64,000 bases of DNA from positions 26,066 through 90,065 of the forward strand of contig JAILDV010000012.1 in assembly GCA_024688885.1 (NCBI GenBank), in the 5' to 3' direction. The stretch comes from Bacteroidaceae bacterium (lineage in GTDB: Bacteria; Bacteroidota; Bacteroidia; Bacteroidales; Bacteroidaceae). Positions within the stretch are counted from its first letter, which is position 1. Every line of letters begins with the position of its first letter. Below, piece after piece: positions 7,310 through 14,989 of this stretch. Under the pieces are notes generated by a model. It saw nothing but the letters and a program-made list of their open reading frames with translations, searched no databases and was not told the DNA's origin. Position numbers and translations under genes: made by a program.

Positions 7310-8902
7310 TTACTGAAATATAGAATATTTCTCCACGTCATTATTGTTCACAAACCGATAACCAGCGACATCCATAACGGCATAAATGAATTTGTCAGTA
7401 CAGAATAGTTTGTTCATGGCAGACTTCATCTTCTCTATTTTGTCAGGATGGAGTTCTTGGAAAACAGGGGAAACATAGATCATGAATGGTATTTTCTTGC
7501 CTTGTGCTTGCGATTCCTCCGTTGCTTTTGCATGTCCAAAATAGTTGGGGTCGGTATCAAAAAGGTCTAATCCATGATCGGAGAAGTAGAATACAACAGC
7601 ATCTTGCTCCTTGTATCTGTCCATGATGGAGTTGACGACGAAATCGTTGTAAAGGGTAGCATTGTCGTAGGCTGCCAAAATTTTTCTTTGATGTTCAGGA
7701 CACTCCTCATAGTCTTTTCCGTTGAACTGCTCGTAATCATGCGGATAGCGCTCTTCAAACTTCTCGTGCTGTCCCATAAAATGATAGAAAACGACGTTCT
7801 TTCCTCGAGTCTTGGCAGATTCTTTTCCTATCAGTCCTCCGTCACACCTATCGGATTTCTTTTCATTCTCTAAGAAAAATTTCTCATCGCACAACTGAGC
7901 ATGTCCACTGGGGAGATTGTCAAACATACCTTTTTCAGATTGGTTGGAAATCCATGCTGTATAATACCCGGCAATTTTCATCACTTCAATGATATTGGTA
8001 TGTTCATACCACGGAAATCCATCTTCTTTGCCTATTTGATATGTGTTCAACAAATACTTGAAAGCCGCGGTAGTGTGAGAGCAAGGACTCGTTACCTGCT
8101 TATAGACGAGCAGATTCCCGTCTTCCACTTGCTTTTTCAAAAGCGGATTCGTATTTCTTTTATATCCATACAAGGAACTATGGTTCGGTGAAAATGATTC
8201 ACCCAATATAATGATAATCCGTGAAGGGTGAATGCTATCACACTCTTCAATTTGAGGGTGAGTTGGGTGATTCTTCAAATCCACAACTTCTTCAAAGTTA
8301 AAAGTCCAACGCTCTTTGTCCACAAATTCTTCTTGGATGATGCCGGAGTTACGCCATATGGCACAGATAGAAATCAACAACATTCCACCTGCAACTATCC
8401 ATAATTTTCCCCAACTCACCTTTTGTATTTTGGAAAGTAGAATAGCAATGACGATACTGAGAACAATGATAGAAAAGAACAAGGCAACTTGTTTCCCGGA
8501 GATGAATGTATCAAAGTATTCTTTCGCCTCATCTGGATTAGTGGCTGCCACGATTTGAATGAAATCATTAGAAAGTAGACATCCATATACATGATAGCAA
8601 TAGAGATTCAATATGGTGAAGAATGTTGTCAGAATGAATACTATAGGCTTCGACACCCTTGCAATTTTCTGAAATAGATTGAGCATCACCACAAAGATAT
8701 ATGCGATGATATAATACATCATGGCGAGATAGACTGCATAAGTAGGATGTCCCAATTGTGAATAGCAATTGGGGAGGGCAATGAGCACCCATAACAATAA
8801 GAAATAGAACCAATCCTGTTTGAAAGGAAATAGAAGTTTTTCTTTGAGAAGTGCCAATATGGCACATACATTAAGGCGTTTCGTGCCAGAACACCTTGAC
8901 AT
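7310..8902 (-). CDS. Inner-membrane phosphoethanolamine transferase-like sulfatase-fold protein
   Basis: A protein of about 530 residues with five hydrophobic segments in the first 170 residues, then a periplasmic sulfatase-fold domain. It shows the EptA/YhjW layout: ILGESFSPNHSSLYGY, the likely nucleophile region SPCSHTTAAF (Thr), FYHFMGQHEKFEERYP, and the metal site FYFSDHGLDL. Such enzymes move phosphoethanolamine from phosphatidylethanolamine to lipid A or other glycans; the acceptor here is not determinable. I chose ATG 8902 because AGAGAGGA lies 10 bases upstream; ATG 8938 is a longer alternative without such a site. A promoter at 9234-9264 gives it a leader of over 300 bases with unusual structure. 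Confidence 0.8.
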   Translation of the reverse strand: MSRCSGTKRLNVCAILALLKEKLLFPFKQDWFYFLLLWVLIALPNCYSQLGHPTYAVYLAMMYYIIAYIFVVMLNLFQKIARVSKPIVFILTTFFTILNLYCYHVYGCLLSNDFIQIVAATNPDEAKEYFDTFISGKQVALFFSIIVLSIVIAILLSKIQKVSWGKLWIVAGGMLLISICAIWRNSGIIQEEFVDKERWTFNFEEVVDLKNHPTHPQIEECDSIHPSRIIIILGESFSPNHSSLYGYKRNTNPLLKKQVEDGNLLVYKQVTSPCSHTTAAFKYLLNTYQIGKEDGFPWYEHTNIIEVMKIAGYYTAWISNQSEKGMFDNLPSGHAQLCDEKFFLENEKKSDRCDGGLIGKESAKTRGKNVVFYHFMGQHEKFEERYPHDYEQFNGKDYEECPEHQRKILAAYDNATLYNDFVVNSIMDRYKEQDAVVFYFSDHGLDLFDTDPNYFGHAKATEESQAQGKKIPFMIYVSPVFQELHPDKIEKMKSAMNKLFCTDKFIYAVMDVAGYRFVNNNDVEKYSIFQ

Positions 8903-8940
8903 AGGGGAACAATCCTCTCTTTTTAGATTCTCATGCATAG

Positions 8941-9150
8941 TTGGTCGGACGCTTTTGAAATCTAATTATTCATATGGTTGGGCATAAAGAAAGCGTACCG
9001 CTTTCCGTGTTTCATTCCTGTGTTCAGGTAGCGTCCGACCAAAGAGTTAACCTTTTCCATGAAATGAAAGGAAAGGGTACGCTCAAACATGAGCGTATCC
9101 TGTTCCTCCGGTTCATGGAAATGTCTGGTCGGACTTTATTTTGAACACAG
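8941..9150 (-). promoter_or_regulatory. Structured leader of the eptA-like gene with three competing arms
   Basis: On the minus transcript three related arms occur in order: 9126-9134, 9030-9042 and 8941-8953 (the last two are TTGGTCGGACGCT and its exact complement). The second can pair with either the first or the third. The first pairing is part of a long nested hairpin 9018-9150: CTGTGTTCA/TGAACACAG, TTTCCATGAA/TTCATGGAAA, AGGAA/TTCCT and GGGTACGCTCA/TGAGCGTATCC with loop AACA. A further perfect 7-bp hairpin lies at 8989-9005. Mutually exclusive pairing just upstream of a start codon is the hallmark of attenuators. It could alternatively be a small MITE-like palindromic insertion. Confidence 0.6.
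8962..9090 (-). CDS. Candidate 42-residue leader peptide upstream of the eptA-like gene
   Basis: Minus-strand ATG 9090 to TAG 8962, a clean 43-codon frame starting MFERTLSFHFMEK and ending FFMPNHMNN. GGAGGAA (9103-9109) and AGGA lie upstream, but the former sits within the stem of the 9018-9150 hairpin and the ATG is at its apical loop. The second regulatory arm (9030-9042) is inside this frame and the third lies 9 bases beyond its stop. This is the geometry of a translated leader controlling a downstream gene. No family is recognised; the frame could be fortuitous. Confidence 0.35.
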   Translation of the reverse strand: MFERTLSFHFMEKVNSLVGRYLNTGMKHGKRYAFFMPNHMNN

Positions 9151-9233
9151 AACCTTCAGAATTGAATACGTTGATTCAATATACCCACAATGTCTGCGCA
9201 CGGACGGCATAGGGTGCCGAACGCTTGCAAGGG

Positions 9234-9264
9234 CAAAAGTACGGAAAAAAAAAGAAAAGCCAAA
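9234..9264 (-). promoter_or_regulatory. Promoter of the eptA-like transcript
   Basis: On the minus strand TTTG (9264-9261), 19 bases, then TACTTTTG (9241-9234), a full match to the Bacteroidota consensus. Initiation near 9228 would place the whole structured region in the 5' leader. Confidence 0.7.
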
Positions 9265-9386
9265 AAGGTTGGGAGGAGTTTTTGTAAAAAAAGTGGATTT
9301 ATGAGGATAGATGAGGCCTGTTTTGATACGGAGGGAAAGAAAAAAGGGAAAAGAGTGAAGAGGAAGTGACGTTTCCCCTCTTTCTG

Positions 9387-9418
9387 TTTGCGAATGTCCT
9401 GCCGAATGCTTACCTTTG
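9387..9418 (+). promoter_or_regulatory. Promoter of the HU-like gene
   Basis: TTTG at 9387-9390, 20 bases, then TACCTTTG at 9411-9418, a perfect consensus match. Transcription should begin around 9424, at the left edge of the symmetric element. Confidence 0.8.
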
Positions 9419-9420
9419 TA

Positions 9421-9503
9421 CCTCAAAAGGGGTGAGAGTCTCACCTATGGTATAGGTCAGAGTCTTACGTGTGGTATAGGTGAGAGTCTCACCCCTTTTG
9501 AGG
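9421..9503 (+). promoter_or_regulatory. 83-bp symmetric leader element with three 24-bp-spaced palindromes
   Basis: GGTGAGAGTCTCACC occurs perfectly at 9431-9445 and 9479-9493, with a degenerate copy (GGTCAGAGTCTTACG) at 9455-9469, so the period is exactly 24 bp. The outer arms CCTCAAAAGG (9421-9430) and CCTTTTGAGG (9494-9503) complete a mirror symmetry centred on 9462. It lies between the promoter and the ribosome-binding site (AAAGGAAAG, about 9511-9520) of the HU-like gene. It may act as an iterated operator in DNA or as a long hairpin in RNA. Confidence 0.75.
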
Positions 9504-9523
9504 TTCTTAAAGAAAGGAAAGAC

Positions 9524-9925
9524 ATGTTAATCGTAAGGAAAGCAAAGAAGAAAATCGTACGGCCTGACGGGCTGCACGAAGCGTGGGTGTATCAGTCACC
9601 CGCCCTGCCGCTCATCGCGTTCAAGGAGGTAGTGAAGGAGTGTGCCGAATCGTGTGGTGAGCATCCCAGCAAGACGACGGGTGTGGTCGCCGCGCTGATG
9701 GATCGCATTGCGCATTATCTGAAAATCGGGCGTTCAGTTCGCATTGACGGTATCGGCACGCTCAAGCCAGTCATCAGTTCGGAATCTGCCGCCACGGCCG
9801 AGGAGCTGGACACCCCAGAAATCAGCATCAAGGGGGTGAAACTGCGATTCTATCCGCACCAGCCCTTGCAGCAGGCGATTGCAGAGAACGGGTACGAGTA
9901 CCAGCCGGAACAGGATGACAAATAA
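9524..9925 (+). CDS. HU/IHF-family DNA-binding protein (HU-HIG type)
   Basis: A 133-residue basic protein. A short N-terminal strand region (RKAKKKIVRPDGLHEAW) precedes an HU-like core with helices around KEVVKECAES and GVVAALMDRIAHYL, then the beta-arm region GRSVRIDGIGTLKPVI and a C-terminal VKLRFYPHQPLQQAI. The GxVxIxGxGTL pattern is typical of the Bacteroidota HU-HIG domain, often chromosomal and of unknown target. I chose ATG 9524 because of the AAAGGAAAG ribosome-binding site; a longer frame would run through the palindromic leader. Two paralogous proteins occur at 29027-29877. The symmetric leader suggests regulation, possibly autoregulation (inference). Confidence 0.85.
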   Translation: MLIVRKAKKKIVRPDGLHEAWVYQSPALPLIAFKEVVKECAESCGEHPSKTTGVVAALMDRIAHYLKIGRSVRIDGIGTLKPVISSESAATAEELDTPEISIKGVKLRFYPHQPLQQAIAENGYEYQPEQDDK

Positions 9926-9932
9926 GAGAGAG

Positions 9933-10250
9933 TCAGAGCATCGGCAGGAGGGTGTCGATGAGATAGACGATGATGCAGCAGATGAGGGCGACTGGAAAGA
10001 GTCCTAAACCATACCATGCGGCAATGAGACCGACCACAAGGGCGATGACTCCTGCAAGAGGGGTGAGGGTGGTCTCAATGATGGCAGGGAAGGTCATCAC
10101 GGCAAGGGTGACGTAGGGCACGTAATAGAGGAAACTGCGCAGGAAGGTGTTACGGATTGGGCCTTTGATGAGCAGCATGGGCAGGACACGAATCAGGTTC
10201 GTGACCAGAATCGCCAATAGGATATAAAGAATGGGGCTATTCTGTTCCAT
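9933..10250 (-). CDS. azlD: AzlD-family branched-chain amino acid exporter subunit
   Basis: A 105-residue hydrophobic protein with about four membrane helices (PILYILLAILVTNLIRVLPM, the FLRSFLYYVPYVTLAVMTFP region, and others). The R-V-L-P and FLxYVPxxVxxAMxxP-like patterns fit AzlD. It works with AzlC as a two-component transporter, usually for export of branched-chain amino acids. ATG 10250 overlaps the azlC stop by 14 bases, which supports this start over a longer frame beginning with charged non-membrane residues. Confidence 0.85.
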   Translation of the reverse strand: MEQNSPILYILLAILVTNLIRVLPMLLIKGPIRNTFLRSFLYYVPYVTLAVMTFPAIIETTLTPLAGVIALVVGLIAAWYGLGLFPVALICCIIVYLIDTLLPML

Positions 10251-10986
10251 TTGACTCGCGTTTTTTGATAGGTCGAAGCCATGCCACGACAGATGAAATA
10301 AGAATGGTGAGCAGGATGGTGCGTGTGCCACTGCTCCATTGGCTGACAATGGGCGCGACGGCACAGATGCCGCTTAAGAGGAAACTGGCGATGAGGGCAT
10401 AGAGCACGTTGCGGTCGTCACGGGCTGGAGGCACAATGATGGCCAAAAACATGCCATAGAGTGCCACGCTGAGGGCTGCAACGATGGAGGTGGGAAGCAT
10501 ACCTCCTGCCACGATGCCTGTGGCACAGCCGCCTGCCCAGAAGAGGGAGGAGATGAGGGCTGCCGAATAAGTGTAGGCAGGGGGTGTGTAGCCTCGATGA
10601 TTGACAGAGATGCCAAAGATTTCGTCGGTGATACAGCATGCCATGAGCAGTCGATGAAACCATGAGGTGGCGGGTGCAAGCTTCTGCGAGAGGGCTGCAC
10701 TCATGAGCATATACCGAAGGTTGGTGACGAGACACATGGCTATGAGTTCCACGTAGGTGGCATGGATAGCCACAAGGGTGTAAACGCCATACTCTCCTGC
10801 TGAAGCACGGGTAAAGAAACTGCTGAAGAAGCCTAAAGGGGCGGTAAGTCCTGCCTTCTTGGCGATGATGCCCAAAGAAAAGGCTACAGCAAAATAACCG
10901 AGGGCGATGGGAGTGCCATCGCGTAACCCCTCAGCGATGTTGCGCAGGGGTACATTAGATTCGTTCTTCACGTCAAAACCCTTCAT
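10237..10986 (-). CDS. azlC: AzlC-family branched-chain amino acid exporter subunit
   Basis: A 249-residue membrane protein with several hydrophobic helices. The early segment GLRDGTPIALGYFAVAFSLG and the central FFTRASAGEYGVYTLVA and DEIFGIS patterns are typical of AzlC. It pairs with the overlapping azlD. The substrate is inferred from the family (branched-chain amino acids and analogues). It is 6 bases downstream of the MBOAT gene, so it may be the tail of that envelope cluster's transcript. Confidence 0.87.
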   Translation of the reverse strand: MKGFDVKNESNVPLRNIAEGLRDGTPIALGYFAVAFSLGIIAKKAGLTAPLGFFSSFFTRASAGEYGVYTLVAIHATYVELIAMCLVTNLRYMLMSAALSQKLAPATSWFHRLLMACCITDEIFGISVNHRGYTPPAYTYSAALISSLFWAGGCATGIVAGGMLPTSIVAALSVALYGMFLAIIVPPARDDRNVLYALIASFLLSGICAVAPIVSQWSSGTRTILLTILISSVVAWLRPIKKRESNGTE

Positions 10987-10992
10987 TCTCTC

Positions 10993-12561
10993 TTAGAACT
11001 GGAAATAGATAAATGGCTGCACATCGCTGGATTTGATTTGAATGACAATCCATACGAGAATGACAATGAGGAGTGCCTTGACCACCAGCGGACAACGAGT
11101 CACAAAATCTTTTGCTTTGACCGAGAGGAACTCTGGCATGAAGTGTAGCACATAACCCACCAGCATGAGAAGGGCGACTGCCTTGTAGGAAGTACACCAC
11201 TGAAGGAATATCTGTGGTTCGAACTTATAGAATATCTGGTGGAACACCTGTTCGGCAATGCCAAATGAGGAGGCACGGAAAAGCACCCAACAGGCAGCTA
11301 CAAGGTGGAAGGTGATAATTCCACCCACTAGTACCACAAACCAGTTCTTTGTCGGATTGGGATTGTGCTTGCTCGGCAAATAGGTCAACGGGCTGAGCAC
11401 CTTGCAGACGGAATGCCACATCTTGTCAAGACAAAGGAGCACACCGTGAATGCCACCCCACAAGATAAAGTTGAGGGAAGCGCCATGCCAAAGACCACCC
11501 AAGAGCATCGTCATCAGCAAGTTGAAATATTGACGGATTTTACCGTGACGGTTACCACCAAGGGAGATATAAAGATAGTCTTTCAGCCATGAAGAAAGAC
11601 TGATATGCCAACGACGCCAAAACTCAGTGATGGAGGCTGACTTGTATGGGCTGTCGAAGTTCTTAGGGAATTGGAATCCAAGCAAGAGGGCAATACCTAT
11701 TGCCATGTCAGAGTAACCAGAGAAGTCGCAGTAAATCTGGAGCGTGTAGCCATAGACGGCAAGGAGGTTTTCGAGTCCACTGTAGAGGTCTGGCTGGTCA
11801 AATATACGTTCCACAAAGTTGATGGAGATATAATCACTGATGACGGCTTTCTTGAAGAGTCCGGCAATAATCAGGAAAATGCCCGTTCCGAGCATTTGGT
11901 CGGAGACGAAAAGTGGACGGCGAATCTGCGGGATAAAATCACGGGCACGCACAATAGGACCCGCCACCAACTGAGGGAAGAAGCTCACGTAGAAGGCATA
12001 GTCGAGCAGGCGGTTGAGCGGTTTGATGTTGCCCCGATACACGTCGATGGTGTAACTCAACGACTGGAACGTGAAGAACGAGATGCCGACTGGCAGGAAG
12101 ATGTCACGTGGCTGCCATGTGACGCCCAAGAGATAGGAGCCACTGATGGCAGAAGGTATGTGGATGCCCCAATCGGTCAAGAGCGTGCAAATGGTTTCGC
12201 CAAGAAAATTGGTGTATTTGAAGAACACGAGCAGTCCGAGGTCAAGCACCAAGGAAAGGGCAACCAGTGTCTTTGCCATGCCACCCTTCTCCGTCACGCC
12301 TGCTATTGCCTTTGCGATGAAGTAGTCGGAGGTGGTGACCAGTGCCAGAAGCCAGAAGAAAAGACCGCTGGACTTGTAATAGAAGTAGTAGGAAAAGAGG
12401 GTGACGAAAAGAATGCGCAGGGTGTCTGCCTTGCCCAACAGATTATAGATGAGCGTGAAGGCGAGAAACAAGAACAAGAAGATGCCCGACGAGAATATCA
12501 TCGGAGAGTCGGGTTGATAGAGCAATTGTTCTATAAGACGTGAAAAGTCAATGTCAAACAT
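10993..12561 (-). CDS. MBOAT-family O-acyltransferase (AlgI/PatA/DltB-like)
   Basis: A 522-residue polytopic membrane protein that would move acyl (usually acetyl) groups across the inner membrane to an extracytoplasmic glycan. Hydrophobic helices run from the N-terminus (MIFSSGIFLFLFLAFTLIY). The MBOAT core is clear: FFPQLVAGPIVRA, FCDFSGYSDMAIGIALLLGF, FWRRWHISLSSWLKDYLYI, and the catalytic-histidine block GGLWHGASLNFILWGGIHG. The length is normal for AlgI-like enzymes. Two SGNH-domain genes lie immediately upstream in the same direction, the partner type used by PatA/PatB and AlgI/AlgX-J systems. The modified polymer is unknown. Confidence 0.9.
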   Translation of the reverse strand: MFDIDFSRLIEQLLYQPDSPMIFSSGIFLFLFLAFTLIYNLLGKADTLRILFVTLFSYYFYYKSSGLFFWLLALVTTSDYFIAKAIAGVTEKGGMAKTLVALSLVLDLGLLVFFKYTNFLGETICTLLTDWGIHIPSAISGSYLLGVTWQPRDIFLPVGISFFTFQSLSYTIDVYRGNIKPLNRLLDYAFYVSFFPQLVAGPIVRARDFIPQIRRPLFVSDQMLGTGIFLIIAGLFKKAVISDYISINFVERIFDQPDLYSGLENLLAVYGYTLQIYCDFSGYSDMAIGIALLLGFQFPKNFDSPYKSASITEFWRRWHISLSSWLKDYLYISLGGNRHGKIRQYFNLLMTMLLGGLWHGASLNFILWGGIHGVLLCLDKMWHSVCKVLSPLTYLPSKHNPNPTKNWFVVLVGGIITFHLVAACWVLFRASSFGIAEQVFHQIFYKFEPQIFLQWCTSYKAVALLMLVGYVLHFMPEFLSVKAKDFVTRCPLVVKALLIVILVWIVIQIKSSDVQPFIYFQF

Positions 12562-12567
12562 TATTTC

Positions 12568-13506
12568 CTAAAATCCTTTTACCGTTTTGTAAGGTTTTTG
12601 TTCCTTGGGGGTGGAGCCGTGCATCATGCGCGTCTGGCTACCAGACACTGCCGTGCCCAGATAAGCCTTGTAGATAGCCTCGCCGAGCAGTTTGCCCTGT
12701 AATGTATAGCCTGCAGCAAGGTAGTGAATGCAGTCAGTGTTCATCAGTCCTGCATTGCGCCAATTGGTGAAGGCAGAAGACGAACCTCCTGCAATGGTGA
12801 AGATGTCCCAAACCGCCATGTGGTGACTGCGACAGAAGTTGACAATGCTGCGCGCCACATTGGCTGTATTCATGTTGGGCACCTTGGTGGTGCTGTAATG
12901 AGTGCGACGACGACTCCCTGTGCCCGTGGTGTAACTGCCCGTACGTTGGGAGATATAACTGCCAGGCGGTGTGGTGAAGAGGAAACATACACCCGGACAT
13001 CTCTCGTTGATGCGGTCGGTGAGGGTCTTCATCGTCTCAGCGTGTACATGCTCATCAATCGTGTTGCCGTGTGCCTCGTTGGTGCCAAAGGACACAATGA
13101 CCAAGTCTGGACGCTCGGTAGCCACACGGTTAATCATATCCTGCTCATAGAACCTGCGCGCCCACGCACCATTCATGCCATAGTAGGTGAATTCCATCTG
13201 AGGGAAATACCGCTCCAATGTGCTGCCCAATGTGCGGGGAAGGATGTTACCCTTCACATGCGAGTCACCTATCTGCATCACCTTGACGGTCTTATGCTGA
13301 TGTATCTTCTTAAACACGGGTGCCAAGGCAGCACCATCAATGAGTTCGTTGGTGCGGGTGTTACGGAAGGTGGATGGGAACGGTGTGGTAAGAGACTGAG
13401 CATGGGCTTCGTCTCCACCGAATGAGACGAAGAGCAGTGCCCAAAGCACCCACAAAATGATATGCCGTATCTTACCGTACACGATTATCGTAATTACTCT
13501 TACCAT
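12568..13506 (-). CDS. Secreted SGNH/GDSL-type hydrolase or acetyltransferase (first)
   Basis: A 312-residue protein with an N-terminal hydrophobic signal (HIILWVLWALLFVSFGG). SGNH blocks are visible: block I MQIGDSHVKGN (Ser), block III SFGTNEAHGN (Gly/Asn), and block V TDCIHYLAAGY (Asp-x-x-His). Its gene overlaps the following SGNH gene by 35 bases and lies 6 bases before the MBOAT gene, so it probably completes the acyl transfer that the MBOAT protein starts. A plain esterase is the alternative. The extreme N-terminus is uncertain. Confidence 0.85.
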   Translation of the reverse strand: MVRVITIIVYGKIRHIILWVLWALLFVSFGGDEAHAQSLTTPFPSTFRNTRTNELIDGAALAPVFKKIHQHKTVKVMQIGDSHVKGNILPRTLGSTLERYFPQMEFTYYGMNGAWARRFYEQDMINRVATERPDLVIVSFGTNEAHGNTIDEHVHAETMKTLTDRINERCPGVCFLFTTPPGSYISQRTGSYTTGTGSRRRTHYSTTKVPNMNTANVARSIVNFCRSHHMAVWDIFTIAGGSSSAFTNWRNAGLMNTDCIHYLAAGYTLQGKLLGEAIYKAYLGTAVSGSQTRMMHGSTPKEQKPYKTVKGF

Positions 13507-14989
13507 TCATCAACACATCGAACATGAGTTCTGCCAAACGGCGTCCTCCTGCAAAATTGATGTGTGTATAGTCAAGGTTTGCCTGTTTCTTCTCTGTCAT
13601 TCTCGCCAGACTTCCATCGCCACCCATGGCTTCATAGAGGTTCCAGAATGCCACGTGATGGTCACTTGCCATCTTCCGCTCATAAGACACCATTTCCTTC
13701 ACACCGCCCATGGTGTGCATCTGCCCGTCAGAACCACGTTTATCACGGTCACCCATGCTGACCACAAGGATGCTGGCATGCGGATAGGCTTGCTTCATCA
13801 AATCTATGACCTTACCCAGCTGACCTGTGTAGCCACCATAATCTTTCTGCTTCTCATTCGCCACGTTGAGTCCATAGTGGAGGATAATCAAGTCGTAGGG
13901 ACGTACAGAGGCAAAACTGCGGAGGGTTTCAGCAGGAATACCATTTAAGTGCTGACCACCACTGGCACGCATGCTGAAATTGTCCACAGCCACCCCATGA
14001 TGACCATCCAGTGCCACGCCGTAGAAGCGTGAACCATGTCCTCCCGTCACCTTCATGCTGAAGCGGTTGATGTTTCCACTCACGCTCTTCGCCACCACAT
14101 TCCCCGCTCCTTGCTGAGCCGTCTCGACAGTGCGGGTGACTGTCTTATAACTGATGGTAGAGTCTGAGTCCATCACCTCCACCAGCTCATCGTATGTCTC
14201 GGGAGCACTTGCCGTACCATTGGAAAAGAGTGTCTGACTCTCACCACCATTGAAGGAATAATCAATGTTGAGTCCACTGCCGGGCGTGAAGAAAACTATA
14301 GCCTCATCCACTTCCCCTAACAGATTACCATACACATTCGTCTGACAGCGCAATTCATAGGTAGCCGTGCCTGAGGGGATGAAGTAGCTTCCCGCCATAC
14401 TCTGCAGGCTTGCCTTAAAACCGCGTCCTCTCTCATTGGCATGATAGCGACTCCAGTTGCTGCGGCGGGAGGTGACAGAACGACGGAAATCAGATGACAC
14501 GCACGCAATCTCCACGAAACCCACACCTTTGCCGCCAAACTTCTGTTGCAGCAAACCACGCAAATCCATCGTAAGGATATCTCCTTCTATGTAGGAATCT
14601 CCGAAATATGCCACACGAACGGGACGATTGTGCGCCTGTCCCAAAGCAGCATAGAACTTATCCATCTCACGGTGCAAGCCATCAGCAGCAAAGTCTTCGA
14701 TTGCCACCATGCCTTTCGGCACCGTATCCACATAAGCAAGCTGCTTCACACGGATGGCTGCTGAATCAATGCCCTTCTCGACATAACCGTCCAAGGAATC
14801 TGCCACCACTTCTGCCACGATATTGCCGTCCTTGTCACGGTGCTGAACATCACTCAGGATATTCACACGGCGCAAATCGTTACCGAAAAGATTCATGCGT
14901 GGCAGATAGAAAAGCCCTATCAGCACCGCCACGACGACGAGCACCAAAAAGAATGTCTGCCAAACCTTATTTTTCATCTCTGTTTTCAT
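13472..14989 (-). CDS. Membrane-anchored SGNH/GDSL-type protein (second)
   Basis: A 505-residue protein with one N-terminal transmembrane helix (TFFLVLVVVAVLIGLFYL) and a large extracytoplasmic part. SGNH blocks: VAYFGDSYIEGD (Ser), ILHYGLNVAN (Gly/Asn), and LDYTHINFAGG (Asp-x-x-His). A region of roughly 150 residues between block I and block III looks like a carbohydrate-binding beta domain. It overlaps the pgpH-like gene by 23 bases and the other SGNH gene by 35 bases. Two different SGNH partners for one MBOAT enzyme suggest two acceptors or a transfer chain. Confidence 0.85.
   Translation of the reverse strand: MKTEMKNKVWQTFFLVLVVVAVLIGLFYLPRMNLFGNDLRRVNILSDVQHRDKDGNIVAEVVADSLDGYVEKGIDSAAIRVKQLAYVDTVPKGMVAIEDFAADGLHREMDKFYAALGQAHNRPVRVAYFGDSYIEGDILTMDLRGLLQQKFGGKGVGFVEIACVSSDFRRSVTSRRSNWSRYHANERGRGFKASLQSMAGSYFIPSGTATYELRCQTNVYGNLLGEVDEAIVFFTPGSGLNIDYSFNGGESQTLFSNGTASAPETYDELVEVMDSDSTISYKTVTRTVETAQQGAGNVVAKSVSGNINRFSMKVTGGHGSRFYGVALDGHHGVAVDNFSMRASGGQHLNGIPAETLRSFASVRPYDLIILHYGLNVANEKQKDYGGYTGQLGKVIDLMKQAYPHASILVVSMGDRDKRGSDGQMHTMGGVKEMVSYERKMASDHHVAFWNLYEAMGGDGSLARMTEKKQANLDYTHINFAGGRRLAELMFDVLMNGKSNYDNRVR

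Noticed and set aside
7070..7408. Short + strand open frame at the end of the eptA-like gene
   Set aside because: It begins in the palindrome and runs antisense to the eptA-like gene with no motif.
8941..9150. Known riboswitch class
   Set aside because: No match to core motifs of the common classes I can recall; it is described as an unknown structured leader instead.
11671..12543. Open frame of 290 codons on the + strand opposite the MBOAT gene
   Set aside because: Charged, repetitive composition typical of an antisense shadow; the MBOAT frame is unambiguous.
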